Shown here: one piece after another, positions 1 through 8,392 of the stretch
Position numbering within the stretch: the stretch's first letter is position 1
How the letters are laid out: the number at the start of each line of letters is the position of its first letter
Origin: Spirochaetes bacterium GWB1_60_80
GTDB taxonomy: Bacteria; Spirochaetota; Spirochaetia; Treponematales; UBA12059
Assembly (NCBI GenBank): GCA_001829185.1
Contig: MIAR01000042.1
Span: 1 to 54,963, forward strand
Direction of reading: 5' to 3'
Length of the DNA: 54,963 nt
Made by a program: the position numbers and the translations under genes
The notes under the pieces: generated by a model
What the model was told of the DNA's origin: nothing
The model's input: the letters and a program-made list of their open reading frames with translations, nothing else
Databases searched by the model: none

Positions 1-24
1 CCCCATGGTAGAGTCTACTCACAG

Positions 25-82
25 GGCTAGATTTTACTTATGAGTCAACCACTTTTTTTCGGCTAGATTAATTATGAGTCAA
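25..82. repeat. pair of short direct repeats upstream of the cyclase-like gene
   Basis: Two near-identical units stand in tandem, 25-48 and 61-82. Both begin GGCTAGATT and end TATGAGTCAA, and they differ by a two-base length change in the middle. They are 36 bases apart start to start and lie directly before the first gene. A pair of phased direct repeats upstream of a gene would fit binding sites for a regulator. They could also be the edge of a repeat that continues outside the window. No -10/-35 pair could be placed convincingly here. Confidence 0.4.
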
Positions 83-1773
83 TGCGGGCGCTTGCTTGTG
101 GCGGCATTGTCGTATATTCTGGTGGCATGAGCGCTGCAGCGAATAAAAAAGAAGCCAACCTGGCGATGGATGACGTTGACATGGCTGCCTTCCTGGAAAC
201 GACTGGTACCTTGGCCGCCAACGACTGCGCCGACGCCGAAGAAGTCGAGGAAATTGAGGAAATTGAGGAAGTCGCCACCGACAGGCTGGTCCAGTCATTA
301 GATGATGTGCTTTTTGATGATCTGGAAACGTCGACGACGGCGGTGGAAGTAGAGTCGCAGCAGGCTAATGAATCACTGAAATTGCGTATTGCCACCTATT
401 ATATCAACAAGCAGCTTGAAAATATGCTGCTGGATTTCGGCGACATTCCCGAGTCGTCCAGTGAGTCCGCCCTGGGCGTCGGCTTTATCGATATTGCGGA
501 TTATTCCTATCTTTCCAACTGGCTCAGCCCACGCGAGAACCATGTCTTTTTGAATGGTTTGTATTCGGCCTTCCATCATGTACTGCGGCGGAATGGCGGC
601 TATCTCAACAAAATTTCGGGCGACTCGATGATGTTCCATTTTGGCGGCGTCCTGGATCCGTTGACCAGGCACCTGACGGTAGCGGCGGCCGAGGCCCAGA
701 TCGCCCGCCAGCTGTTTTTGACCTGCATCGAAATCCAGGCTTCTTGCCGGCTCTTTAATCGGGCCGACGAGGATTTCATTCCCGTCGATGCCGACCCAAG
801 TGACCGCCGGTGTATCCAGCAAGCCTATATGATCATCCGTAACTTGCGCGAAAACTTGTCGTTGATTACCAGTATCGACGCCTTATTTCAGGTACGCATC
901 CGCATCGGCGCCGCCATCGGCGATGTCTGCATCGGTAATTTCGGACCATCCGGCGCTCGGCAGTGGGACGTTATCGGCGTGCCGGTCATCGAGGCCCGGC
1001 GCATGGAGTCCTCCGCCCCCCTGGACGGTATCCGCATCAGCCGGCGGCTGTTCGAGGTGCTGGACGCCAGCGGTCTGGTCGCCGAATACCATGCCAGCTT
1101 CCGGTCCAAGGCCTCCGGCTTTTATCAGGGAATCACCCGCGACGAACTCTTTAAGCTGCGTGACGTTACCCTGTTCGAGAAGAAAGGCGCCGTTTTCAAT
1201 TCCTGCGCCGTCCAGGCCAATCCCGACCTGCCGGAAGACATCTGGCGCCAAATCGAGTCGCGGATCGAACTGGGCGAATCCGGGGTGCCAGCCCTGATGA
1301 CCATCATTCAATATTACCGGGGTAATCGCTTGGTGATCGGCGCGCTTGAGGAATTGTTCCGCGAACGCGGCCTCCGCCTGCACAAGGAAAGGATGATCCG
1401 CCTGCTGTCGCCTTCCTGGCACAAGGAACTGCAAGCCCTGTTTCCGGACGAGACGGCCCTTCGGGCTCATGTTGACAGCACGGTCAGTTTGGTCAAGCTA
1501 TTCCGCCTGCTGGGCGCCATGCAGGACCATCTCAAGAAGACGGATTGCCCAAGCGACCCGACTTTTCCGGCTAGCTATACGGAGGAGTGGCTCGGCCAGG
1601 TTATCGCGCTGCAGGATAGCCATTATCGGAAGGATAAAAAATACCACGAGCGTATGCGCTATTTCCAAGCGGTACTGCTGCCGGCGGTTTTCGCCTGCCT
1701 GGAAGCCGGCATCCGGGAGTATATCGTCCTTCACCAGGCCGAGCTTGGTAAGGCCTCCTACGACAAGCTCTGA
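82..1773 (+). CDS. class III adenylate/guanylate cyclase-like protein
   Basis: A 563-residue soluble protein. The N-terminal 75 residues are acidic (runs of Glu around residues 53-65). A class III nucleotidyl cyclase-like catalytic domain follows at about residues 130-330: the first metal Asp is in GFIDIADYS (D137), then NKISGD with K177 and D181, then the GNFGPSGARQWDVIG segment. The family makes cAMP or cGMP from a nucleoside triphosphate. Where active cyclases normally have the transition-state Asn (VNxAxR), this protein reads VIEARR, so Asn appears replaced by Ile while the Arg is kept; activity is therefore uncertain. The remaining 230 residues are not recognised. Start: ATG at 82, or the in-frame ATG at 127; neither has a strong ribosome site, and no signal peptide or membrane segment is seen. 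The gene is followed by a large palindrome and then prfC. Confidence 0.65.
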   Translation: MRALACGGIVVYSGGMSAAANKKEANLAMDDVDMAAFLETTGTLAANDCADAEEVEEIEEIEEVATDRLVQSLDDVLFDDLETSTTAVEVESQQANESLKLRIATYYINKQLENMLLDFGDIPESSSESALGVGFIDIADYSYLSNWLSPRENHVFLNGLYSAFHHVLRRNGGYLNKISGDSMMFHFGGVLDPLTRHLTVAAAEAQIARQLFLTCIEIQASCRLFNRADEDFIPVDADPSDRRCIQQAYMIIRNLRENLSLITSIDALFQVRIRIGAAIGDVCIGNFGPSGARQWDVIGVPVIEARRMESSAPLDGIRISRRLFEVLDASGLVAEYHASFRSKASGFYQGITRDELFKLRDVTLFEKKGAVFNSCAVQANPDLPEDIWRQIESRIELGESGVPALMTIIQYYRGNRLVIGALEELFRERGLRLHKERMIRLLSPSWHKELQALFPDETALRAHVDSTVSLVKLFRLLGAMQDHLKKTDCPSDPTFPASYTEEWLGQVIALQDSHYRKDKKYHERMRYFQAVLLPAVFACLEAGIREYIVLHQAELGKASYDKL

Positions 1774-1790
1774 GCCGGCCGCCACCGCCT

Positions 1791-1833
1791 GCTGGCAGCA
1801 GTAGTCTGCTGCCAGCAGACTACTGCTGCCAGC
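1791..1833. repeat. perfect 20-bp hairpin built from three CTGCTG-S-CAGCAG palindromes
   Basis: Bases 1791-1810 pair perfectly with 1814-1833 around a 3-base loop (GCC). The arms are themselves made of a 13-base palindrome of the form CTGCTG-G/C-CAGCAG, repeated with 4-base spacers (TAGT, then ACTA); the third copy is truncated. The structure lies between the cyclase-like gene and prfC. No run of T follows, so it is not a standard intrinsic terminator. It could be a transcript-end structure, a tandem protein-binding site or a small mobile repeat. Confidence 0.75.
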
Positions 1834-1869
1834 TTGCTAAAAAACCCCAAAACAGGTACAGTCTGCGGC

Positions 1870-3468
1870 ATGACTGAATTGACAGAGGAAATTCGCCGGC
1901 GCCTGACCTTCGCCATCATCTCCCATCCGGACGCCGGCAAGACTACCATTACCGAAAAAATCCTGCTCTTCGGCGGTGCCATCCATATCGCCGGTGCCGT
2001 CAAGAGCGGCAAGAATACCCGAGCGGCTGTGTCCGATTTCATGGCCATGGAACAGGAACGCGGTATTTCCATCAGCTCCTCGGTGATGGGCTTTGAGTAC
2101 GGCAACCGCAAGATCAACCTCTTGGACACGCCGGGCCACGCCGACTTTTCGGAGGATACTTACCGCGGCCTGTCGGCGGTGGACAGCGCCTTGATGGTCA
2201 TCGACTCGGTCAAAGGCGTTGAGGAACGTACCCGCAAACTCTGCGAGATATGCCGGATGCGGGCCACGCCGATCATCACCTTCATCAACAAGCTCGACCG
2301 CGAAGGCAAAGAGCCGATGGAGGTGCTGGACGAGGTGGAACGGGAACTGGCCACCCAGGTGCGGCCGCTGACCTGGCCCATCGGGCAGGGGCGGGCTTTC
2401 AAGGGCGTCTTCAATCTGCTGGAGAATAATGTCTACCTGTTTCACGCTGGCGAAGTCTCGCGCCCCCAGGACGTGGTGGCGCTGGAGGGTAGCCATGATC
2501 CGCGCCTCGACAGCCTGGTCGGGGAGCGCCTGGCCGGCAAGCTGCGCGACGACCTCGAACTGCTGCGCGGCGTCTACCCGCCGTTTTCGGTCGAGGAGTA
2601 TCTGGCAGGCCTGGTCAGCCCGGTCTTCTTCGGTTCGGCGCTCAACAACTTTGGCGTCCGCGAGCTCTTGGACGCCATGGTTAGTTTCGCGCCTTGGCCG
2701 ACGCCCAAGGAGGCCGACGAGCGCACGGTCCAGCCGGATGAGGAAAAATTCACTGGCTTCATCTTCAAGATCCACGCCAACATGAATCCCAAGCACCGCG
2801 ACCGGGTGGCCTTCCTGCGCATCTGTTCCGGCAAGTTCGAGCGCAACAAGACCTATTTCCATGTCCGCGCCGGCAAGCCTTTCCGCACCGCCAATCCGAC
2901 CGCCTTCATGTCGCAGGACCGCGAGATAATCGACGAGGCCTGGCCGGGGGACATCATCGGCCTGCACGATACCGGTACCTTCAAGATCGGCGACACCCTG
3001 ACCGAAGGCGAGACCGTCAATTTCAAGGGCATACCCAGCTTTTCGCCGCAGATATTCCGGGTCATCGTCAACGCCGACCCGCTGAAGGAAAAACAGTTCC
3101 ACAAGGGACTCAACCAGCTGGCCGAGGAAGGCGTGGTGCAGATCTTCTCCAAGCCGCACCAGGCCAACGTGCGTGTGCTCGGCGTGGTCGGGCAGCTGCA
3201 GCTGGAAGTCTTGCAGTACCGCCTGCAGCACGAGTATGGCGCTAGCCTGACCTACCGGCCGCTTGATTACAGCATGGCGCATTGGTTCAACTCGGCCGAC
3301 CCTAAGCTGATGGCCGAGTTGATCGACAATAACACCAAGCGCATCCTGGTTGATATCCGCGGTAACTACGCCTTCCTGTCCGATTCGGAATGGTCGTTCG
3401 AGCGCGCCAAATCAAATAATCCGGCTATCCACTTTTACAGCACCTCGGAGATGAAAGACCGGATATAG
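1870..3468 (+). CDS. prfC: peptide chain release factor 3
   Basis: Translational GTPase of 532 residues that removes RF1/RF2 from the ribosome after peptide release. The GTPase motifs are clear: G1 SHPDAGKTT near residue 20, G3 DTPGHADFSEDTYR near residue 85, and G4 NKLDREG near residue 140. The RF3-specific middle and C-terminal domains follow, with LGVVGQLQLEVLQYRL near the end. Length fits the family (about 530). An open frame extends upstream to 1834, but the family normally begins with a short segment before the G domain, which matches the ATG at 1870 (MTELTEEI). It is convergent with the IMP cyclohydrolase gene, leaving only 6 bases and no visible terminator between the stops. Confidence 0.95.
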   Translation: MTELTEEIRRRLTFAIISHPDAGKTTITEKILLFGGAIHIAGAVKSGKNTRAAVSDFMAMEQERGISISSSVMGFEYGNRKINLLDTPGHADFSEDTYRGLSAVDSALMVIDSVKGVEERTRKLCEICRMRATPIITFINKLDREGKEPMEVLDEVERELATQVRPLTWPIGQGRAFKGVFNLLENNVYLFHAGEVSRPQDVVALEGSHDPRLDSLVGERLAGKLRDDLELLRGVYPPFSVEEYLAGLVSPVFFGSALNNFGVRELLDAMVSFAPWPTPKEADERTVQPDEEKFTGFIFKIHANMNPKHRDRVAFLRICSGKFERNKTYFHVRAGKPFRTANPTAFMSQDREIIDEAWPGDIIGLHDTGTFKIGDTLTEGETVNFKGIPSFSPQIFRVIVNADPLKEKQFHKGLNQLAEEGVVQIFSKPHQANVRVLGVVGQLQLEVLQYRLQHEYGASLTYRPLDYSMAHWFNSADPKLMAELIDNNTKRILVDIRGNYAFLSDSEWSFERAKSNNPAIHFYSTSEMKDRI

Positions 3469-3474
3469 CTACCA

Positions 3475-4152
3475 TCAGGTCAGCTGGTAGGCCTTGGCCA
3501 GCGCCGTCAGATCTTGGCCGCTGAACCAGTCCGCGACCGCCAGGTCGTAGGCTGCCTGGTTGCGGAAAGTCTCGCCGGCCAGCCGCTGGCGCTCGGCCAA
3601 GGTCAGGCAGCCGTGCCCGGCGGCTAAAGCCTGGCCGACCGACGGGTAGAGCTCGGGCTTGCAGACTGAGGCTACCCGCAGGTAGTTTTTGGCGGCGGCG
3701 CGCAGCATGCTCGGCCCGCCGATGTCGATGTGCTGGCGGACGGCTTCCGGATCGGCGCCGCTGGCCGCGGCTGTGCGGAAGTCGTAAAGGTTGCCGACCA
3801 CCATGTTGAAGTTGACGGCCTGGTACTTGACCAGGTCGGCATCGTGGGCGGCGTTGCCGGCTTCGGCCAGCAGGCCAAGGTAAATCCGCCAATCCAGCGT
3901 CTTGACCAGGCCTCCCTTCATCTCTGGTTGGCGGGTATAGTCGGTCATGCGCACCAGGTGGGCGCCGGCGCGGTCGGACAGCAGCGAGGCTATGAAATCG
4001 TAGCTGCCGCCGGTGGCGTAAAAGCGCAAGCCCGGGCAGTGCTGGAGCATGGCCACCAGTAAGTCCTCGAGGCCGGTCTTGTCAAAGACGGAAACGATCA
4101 CGTTGTGCAGGGGGATGCGGTCTTGGACCGCGCTGACGGAATTAAACGCCAT
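3475..4152 (-). CDS. stand-alone IMP cyclohydrolase (PurH N-terminal domain)
   Basis: About 225 residues covering only the MGS-like IMP cyclohydrolase half of PurH, which closes FAICAR to IMP in the last step of purine synthesis. Recognisable PurH motifs in order: SVFDKTGL (residues 21-28), ATGGS (46-50), GLVKTLDWRI (81-90), NLYDF (121-125) and IDIGGPSMLRAAAKN (142-156). The transformylase half is absent here but is encoded alone at 27223-28482, so the usual bifunctional enzyme is split. There are two in-frame ATGs, 4158 and 4152. The AAGGAG sits 1 base from the first and 7 bases from the second, so 4152 is preferred. It is the last gene of a minus-strand run with folE2 and folD, which supply pterin and one-carbon folate. 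Confidence 0.88.
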   Translation of the reverse strand: MAFNSVSAVQDRIPLHNVIVSVFDKTGLEDLLVAMLQHCPGLRFYATGGSYDFIASLLSDRAGAHLVRMTDYTRQPEMKGGLVKTLDWRIYLGLLAEAGNAAHDADLVKYQAVNFNMVVGNLYDFRTAAASGADPEAVRQHIDIGGPSMLRAAAKNYLRVASVCKPELYPSVGQALAAGHGCLTLAERQRLAGETFRNQAAYDLAVADWFSGQDLTALAKAYQLT

Positions 4153-4163
4153 CTTCATGCTCC

Positions 4164-5012
4164 TTACTGGGGGGCGGGTGGATTACCTGGATATTCGACC
4201 AAGGCATAGGCGGAATGGTTATGGATGCTCTCGAAATTTTCGGCTTCGACGCTGAAGCGCGGAAAATTGCCGAGGGTCAGCAGTTTGCTGTAGACTTCGC
4301 GGACCACGTCTTCGACGAAGCGCGGGTTCTCAAAAGCCCGCTCCGTGACATATTTTTCGTCCTCGCGTTTTAGCAAGGTATGCACGTCGCAGGAGGCCGA
4401 TTGCTCGATGACGGTAATGAGGTCCTCGATCCAGAAGAAAGGGCCAAGCTGGACGGTCGCCTTGACCACGCCGCGTTGGTTGTGGGCGCCGTGCCGGCTG
4501 ATAGCCTTGGAGCAGGGGCAAACCGTCTGCACCGGTACCGCCACCGATACCAGGAATTCGCGGTTGGCTTTCGACACCCAGCCTTCGTAGGTGCAGTCGT
4601 AGCTCATAATGCTTTTCTGGCCGGATATCGGCGCGGTCTTCTCGATAAAATAGGTGAAGTGGACGTCGGCGTAGGCCGTCTCGGCCTTCAGTGCCCGCCG
4701 TACCTCGCCTAACATGGCCAGGAAGCGGGGCATCGACAGGTCGCTGCGGTGGGCGTTGAAGACCTCGATGAAGCGGCTCATGTGCGTGCCCTTGAATTCG
4801 TGCGGCAGGTCGGCGTACAGGTTGACGATGGCCGCGGCGTGCTGCAGGCTGTTGGCCTTGTCCAGCAGGGTAATCGGATAACGCAAGCCTTTGACGCCGA
4901 CCTTTTTGATCGGAATCCGGCGTTCGTCCTTCATGCTTTGAATATCGGGCGTGCCGTCGGGCAAGACTGCCGCCCTTGGCCGCGGCGGCGGACACGGCTC
5001 CTGGGAACTCAC
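4164..5012 (-). CDS. folE2: GTP cyclohydrolase FolE2 (type IB)
   Basis: A 282-residue member of the FolE2/MptA family (COG1469), which converts GTP to 7,8-dihydroneopterin triphosphate, the first step of folate and also of queuosine synthesis. Family motifs are intact: KGTHMSRF (residues 74-81), the Cys-containing PVQTVCPCSKAISRHGAHN (160-178) with C165 and C167, and ESIHNHSAYA (261-270). It starts with GTG at 5012 inside the folD stop (GTGA, 4-base overlap), so translation is probably coupled to folD. The first 30 residues, rich in Pro and Arg, are not part of the conserved domain; an internal ATG before MKDERR is a possible but less likely start. The 7-carboxy route gene queD is in the same window at 48209 and could use the same product. 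Confidence 0.93.
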   Translation of the reverse strand: MSSQEPCPPPRPRAAVLPDGTPDIQSMKDERRIPIKKVGVKGLRYPITLLDKANSLQHAAAIVNLYADLPHEFKGTHMSRFIEVFNAHRSDLSMPRFLAMLGEVRRALKAETAYADVHFTYFIEKTAPISGQKSIMSYDCTYEGWVSKANREFLVSVAVPVQTVCPCSKAISRHGAHNQRGVVKATVQLGPFFWIEDLITVIEQSASCDVHTLLKREDEKYVTERAFENPRFVEDVVREVYSKLLTLGNFPRFSVEAENFESIHNHSAYALVEYPGNPPAPQ

Positions 5013-5890
5013 CGCAGGCCGCAGGCCAGCTCGGCGGCCTCCACCGTATTGAACAGCAGCATGGTAATGGTCAGCGGGCCGACGCCGCCGGGTACCGGCG
5101 TGATGGAGCCGGCGACTTGAACGGCGTCGTCGAAGGCGACGTCGCCGACCAGGCGCCAGCCCTTCTTGGTATCCGGCGCGTCCACCCGGTTGACGCCGAC
5201 GTCGATGACGCAGGCGCCCGGCTTGATCATGTCGGCCTTGATCAGCTCCGGCAGGCCGGCGCAGGCCACCAGGATGTCGGCCCGGCGGGTGTGTTCGGCC
5301 AAGTCCCTGGTGCCGGTGTGGCAGACGGTGACGGTGGCATTGATGTCCTTGCGCACCAGGAGGTTGGCCAGCGGCTTGCCGACGATGTTGGAACGGCCGA
5401 CAACCACGGCATGGGCGCCCTTGGTGGTTATATTTGTATACTGCAACAATTTGATAATGCCGTGCGGGGTGCAGGGCAGGAAGCAGCGCTCGCCCAGGAC
5501 CATGCGGCCGACGTTGACCGGCGTAAAGCCGTCGACGTCCTTCTCCGGCAGGATGCAGGCTATGACGCGCGCCTCGGAAACGTGCTTCGGCAGGGGTAAC
5601 TGTACCAGGATGCCGTGGATGGCCGGGTCGCGGTTCAACTCGGCCACCGTGGCCAAAACTTCAGCCTCGGCGGCCTGTGCCGGGAGGTGGCACTGCCGGC
5701 TGTGCATGCCTAGCTCCAGGCAGGCTTTTTCCTTGCCGGCCACATAGGAGGCGCTGGCCGGATCTTCGCCTACCAGAATGACGGCCAGGCCGGGTGTGCA
5801 GCCTTTTTCCTGGAGCGCTTGAATGCGCGGCTTGAGGCTCTCGCGGATGCTGCGGCCGATTTGTTTGCCGTCGATGATGGTGGCGGGCAT
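5009..5890 (-). CDS. folD: bifunctional methylene-THF dehydrogenase / methenyl-THF cyclohydrolase
   Basis: A 293-residue FolD that interconverts 5,10-methylene-, 5,10-methenyl- and 10-formyl-tetrahydrofolate, giving the formyl donor used by the AICAR transformylase at 27223. Active-site Tyr49 and Lys53 stand in SYVAGKEKA, exactly where expected. DVDGFTPVNVGRM, the nucleotide-binding GRSNIVGKPLANLL and the C-terminal PVPGGVGPLTITML are all present. The frame is open further upstream to 5980, but AGGAGGAG lies 4 bases before the ATG at 5890 and the family begins at this residue, so 5890 is the start. The downstream folE2 overlaps it by 4 bases. Confidence 0.96.
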   Translation of the reverse strand: MPATIIDGKQIGRSIRESLKPRIQALQEKGCTPGLAVILVGEDPASASYVAGKEKACLELGMHSRQCHLPAQAAEAEVLATVAELNRDPAIHGILVQLPLPKHVSEARVIACILPEKDVDGFTPVNVGRMVLGERCFLPCTPHGIIKLLQYTNITTKGAHAVVVGRSNIVGKPLANLLVRKDINATVTVCHTGTRDLAEHTRRADILVACAGLPELIKADMIKPGACVIDVGVNRVDAPDTKKGWRLVGDVAFDDAVQVAGSITPVPGGVGPLTITMLLFNTVEAAELACGLR

Positions 5891-6012
5891 GGCTCCTCCT
5901 GAGGGTATCGCTGCGACGCCTTGCCGTTTTCCGGTTTTGGCGTCTAGCCGCATCATAGACAAAAAAGCCTTTCGCGGCAAGTCGACCGCGGCCAGTCTAC
6001 CGCCTGCGCGTT

Positions 6013-7182
6013 TTATTCCCGGCCGTGGTCGTCGAACCAGGCCCGGAGGCGTTGGCAGCCGGCCGCGAATTCGTCCGGCGGCACGATCAGGCTGAGCGCC
6101 AGCAGGCCGTCGCGCTCGCAGTCGAAGAAGTAGCCGGGATGGACCAGCAGCCCAGCCTGTTCGAGGAGGGCCAGCGCCAGCTCCTCCTCCGGCAGATAGC
6201 GTGGCACCTCCAGCAACGCCGTCCAGCCGCCCTCGCAGCGCAGCAGCCGGAAGGGGCTGCCAGCCTGGTCAAAGATCCGCCTGACCGTGGCCAGGTTGGC
6301 CTGCAGGCGCTGGCGGAGGCCGCTCGTGAAGGCCTCGACCTGCGGCAGCAGCTGGGGCAGGGCGTGCATCGGCGCGGCGCCGACCGACAGGTAGGTGTCG
6401 GCGATCAGCTCCAGGCGCGGCAGGGCTTCGGCCACCACGGCCGGATCGCCGGCCAGCTGGATCCAGCCCAGCTTGAGCTGGGGCAGGCACAGTAGCTTGG
6501 ACAGGCCGTTCAGGCTGAAGACCAACCCGCTTTCGGCCGTGGCGAAGGACAGTGGCGCTTCGCGGGTTTCCAGCGGATAGGCCAGGAAGACCTCGTCGGC
6601 GATGATGGCCAGGCCATGGCGGCTGGCCAGGTACAAGATGAAGTCCCGCTCCGCTTGGCTGACGAAGGACCCGGTTGGGTTGTTGGGATGGATCAGGACG
6701 ATGGCCTTGACGCGCGGCTGGGCGGCGGCTGCGGTCAACTGGTCGGTATCGATCTGCCAGCCCTGCGGGTGGCGGTATTCCAGGCGGTACGGCCGGGCCT
6801 CGACGTTTTCGAGGCCGGCCAGGTAATCGAACAGCGGGTAGCCCGGTTTAGGCACCAGGACGGCGTCGCCCGGGTCGCAGAGCAGCTTGAACAGCCAGCT
6901 GTAGGCTTCGGAGGTGCTAGCCGTTAGGAACAGCCGCTCCGGGTCGCAGCCCAGCCGACCGGCCAAGGCTAGCCGGCTACGCCAGGCGCCGCGGCAGTCG
7001 GCTTCATAGCGGCCGATGGCTGGATCCTGCAGGCTGGCCAACAGGCCGTCCGGTTGCAGTCCGCAGGCCGTGGGATTGCTCTGAGCCAGATTGAGGATGG
7101 GCCTGCCGGCGCGGCGCAGACGGTCAACGGCCTGGCTCAGGCGGTTGGCCTGCTGCCCGGGCTGGATACGGCTGGAGAACAC
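6013..7182 (-). CDS. PLP-dependent class I/II aminotransferase
   Basis: A 389-residue fold-type I aminotransferase. Visible features: HPNNPTG at residues 165-171, IIADEVF with the cofactor-binding Asp196, and SLNGLSKLLCLPQLKLGW with the Schiff-base Lys229. The carboxyl-end motif that usually reads LR-I/L-S reads LLALSLI here, so the Arg that normally grips the substrate carboxylate is not evident. A subfamily ending GYFFDxxxDGxLxxSL is known to me, but its substrate is not. It starts with GTG at 7182, 9 bases after the DDAH-type gene, with which it is probably cotranscribed; no strong ribosome site. Substrate unknown. Confidence 0.85.
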   Translation of the reverse strand: MFSSRIQPGQQANRLSQAVDRLRRAGRPILNLAQSNPTACGLQPDGLLASLQDPAIGRYEADCRGAWRSRLALAGRLGCDPERLFLTASTSEAYSWLFKLLCDPGDAVLVPKPGYPLFDYLAGLENVEARPYRLEYRHPQGWQIDTDQLTAAAAQPRVKAIVLIHPNNPTGSFVSQAERDFILYLASRHGLAIIADEVFLAYPLETREAPLSFATAESGLVFSLNGLSKLLCLPQLKLGWIQLAGDPAVVAEALPRLELIADTYLSVGAAPMHALPQLLPQVEAFTSGLRQRLQANLATVRRIFDQAGSPFRLLRCEGGWTALLEVPRYLPEEELALALLEQAGLLVHPGYFFDCERDGLLALSLIVPPDEFAAGCQRLRAWFDDHGRE

Positions 7183-7191
7183 GGGCGCCGC

Positions 7192-7956
7192 TCAGCCGCG
7201 CAGCGACAGGCAGGTCAACCCGCCGTCGATCTTGCGGAATTCGGACATCGGCGTCTCTTTTACCTGGAAGCCGGCCGCCTCGATGGCCGCCCTGGTCTTG
7301 GGAAAGCCGGCCGGCATGACTACAAAACCGTTGAGGCACAGGCAGTTAACGGCGTAGTCTTCCTCTGGCGTCACTAGGATGCGGCGCAGCCCGGTAAACT
7401 CGGGCCGATCCTGAAACTCGCCGGCCAGCAGGATGGTATCGGCATCAAGCTGTGTCATGCCGGTTTTCAGGTGCAGGAATTGGCGCACCGGGATGGTCGA
7501 CGAGGTATAGCCCAGGGCAGCCAGGAAGCCGGCCAACTGACGGGCGCCTTCCTCGTTGGTCCGGGCCGAGCGTCCGATATAGAAGTGCCGGCCGACGCGC
7601 ATGATATCGCCGCCTTCCAGCGTGCCCGGCGCCTGGATGCGCTCGAAGTGCCGGAAATGGCTGGCCAGGGTATCCCTGATGGCCTGTTCCTCGCCCTGCC
7701 TGGTTGGCGCGCCGGGATTGGTGATGATGGCGCACTCGTCGGTCAGGACGGCCGTATCCTCCACAAAGGTCGAGTCTGGGTAACGCTCGTCGGCCGCCAG
7801 AACCGTCACCGCCAGCCTACAGGCCCGCAAGGTGGCAACATAGGCGGCGTGTTGCTGGATGGCTCGTTCATACACTGGTTTACCCAGGTCAGCGCCAGTC
7901 AAACCGTCGATTAATGATTTTCCGGGGGTGCGTACTATCGCATAAGAAAAGGTCAT
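7192..7956 (-). CDS. dimethylarginine dimethylaminohydrolase-type amidinohydrolase
   Basis: A 254-residue guanidino-group hydrolase of the DDAH family, which converts methylated arginines to citrulline plus methylamines; related enzymes act on other guanidino compounds. Catalytic features: DSTFVED (Asp67 in ED), EGGD (E114), HLKTG (H162) and the C-terminal nucleophile GLTCLSLR (C249). The frame extends to 7983, but TAGGAG stands 5 bases before the ATG at 7956 and the family starts here. It heads a minus-strand run (aminotransferase, folD, folE2, IMP cyclohydrolase) and is divergent from the MbtH/NRPS cluster; whether it serves that cluster is unknown. A 10-bp perfect hairpin lies in its leader. 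Confidence 0.9.
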   Translation of the reverse strand: MTFSYAIVRTPGKSLIDGLTGADLGKPVYERAIQQHAAYVATLRACRLAVTVLAADERYPDSTFVEDTAVLTDECAIITNPGAPTRQGEEQAIRDTLASHFRHFERIQAPGTLEGGDIMRVGRHFYIGRSARTNEEGARQLAGFLAALGYTSSTIPVRQFLHLKTGMTQLDADTILLAGEFQDRPEFTGLRRILVTPEEDYAVNCLCLNGFVVMPAGFPKTRAAIEAAGFQVKETPMSEFRKIDGGLTCLSLRG

Positions 7957-7999
7957 GGTTTCTCCTACTATTGCGCGGATCATCGCTGTCGCTTCCAGT

Positions 8000-8027
8000 A
8001 TAGCCTCAGTCTACCGGCTGAGGCTAT
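8000..8027. promoter_or_regulatory. 10-bp perfect inverted repeat in the DDAH/MbtH divergent region
   Basis: ATAGCCTCAG (8000-8009) pairs perfectly with CTGAGGCTAT (8018-8027) around an 8-base loop. It lies 44 bases upstream of the DDAH-type start and about 48 bases upstream of the MbtH promoter. It could be an operator for either gene or a hairpin in the minus-strand leader. No T-run follows on either side. Confidence 0.45.
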
Positions 8028-8074
8028 CGGATGGCGCCACGGCCTTCAGGTTTGGAGCTAGGTAAAATTTTGCC

Positions 8075-8102
8075 TTGACATATAGCCGAAAGATGTTAGA
8101 CT
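8075..8102 (+). promoter_or_regulatory. sigma-70-type promoter of the MbtH/NRPS cluster
   Basis: A perfect -35 hexamer TTGACA (8075-8080), a 16-base spacer and -10 TAGACT (8097-8102). Transcription would begin near 8109, giving a leader of about 77 bases before the MbtH start. This is the best promoter in the region and is correctly oriented for the peptide synthetase genes. Confidence 0.6.
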
Positions 8103-8185
8103 GCCGTCATGCCTCGGCTACATCGCGTTTTCTGGGGCGCTATACTGGCAAGCGCCGCGCTGGCTTGTCCGAAGGAAACCAAAAC

Positions 8186-8392
8186 ATGGCCGAACCCATC
8201 CAATCCTACCAGGTTGTCGTGAATCACGAGGAACAATATTCGATTTGGCCACTGGGATGCGAAATTCCGGCCGGTTGGCGCGCTGTCACCGATCCTGGGT
8301 CGAAGGAAGCATGTCTCGCCTACGTTGAGAGCGCCTGGACTGATATGCGGCCATTCAGCTTGCGCCAGCAGATGGATGCTTCCAAGCAATAG
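8186..8392 (+). CDS. MbtH-like NRPS accessory protein
   Basis: A 68-residue MbtH-family protein. These proteins bind NRPS adenylation domains and raise their solubility and activity. Nearly the whole family signature can be read: [19 protein letters not shown], then [18 protein letters not shown]. The AAGGAA site 9 bases before the ATG at 8186, together with the family's usual length of about 70, fixes the start, although the frame is open to 8075. It is the first gene of the synthetase cluster. A 322-base gap containing a repeat element separates it from the first synthetase. Confidence 0.95.
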   Translation: MAEPIQSYQVVVNHEEQYSIWPLGCEIPAGWRAVTDPGSKEACLAYVESAWTDMRPFSLRQQMDASKQ

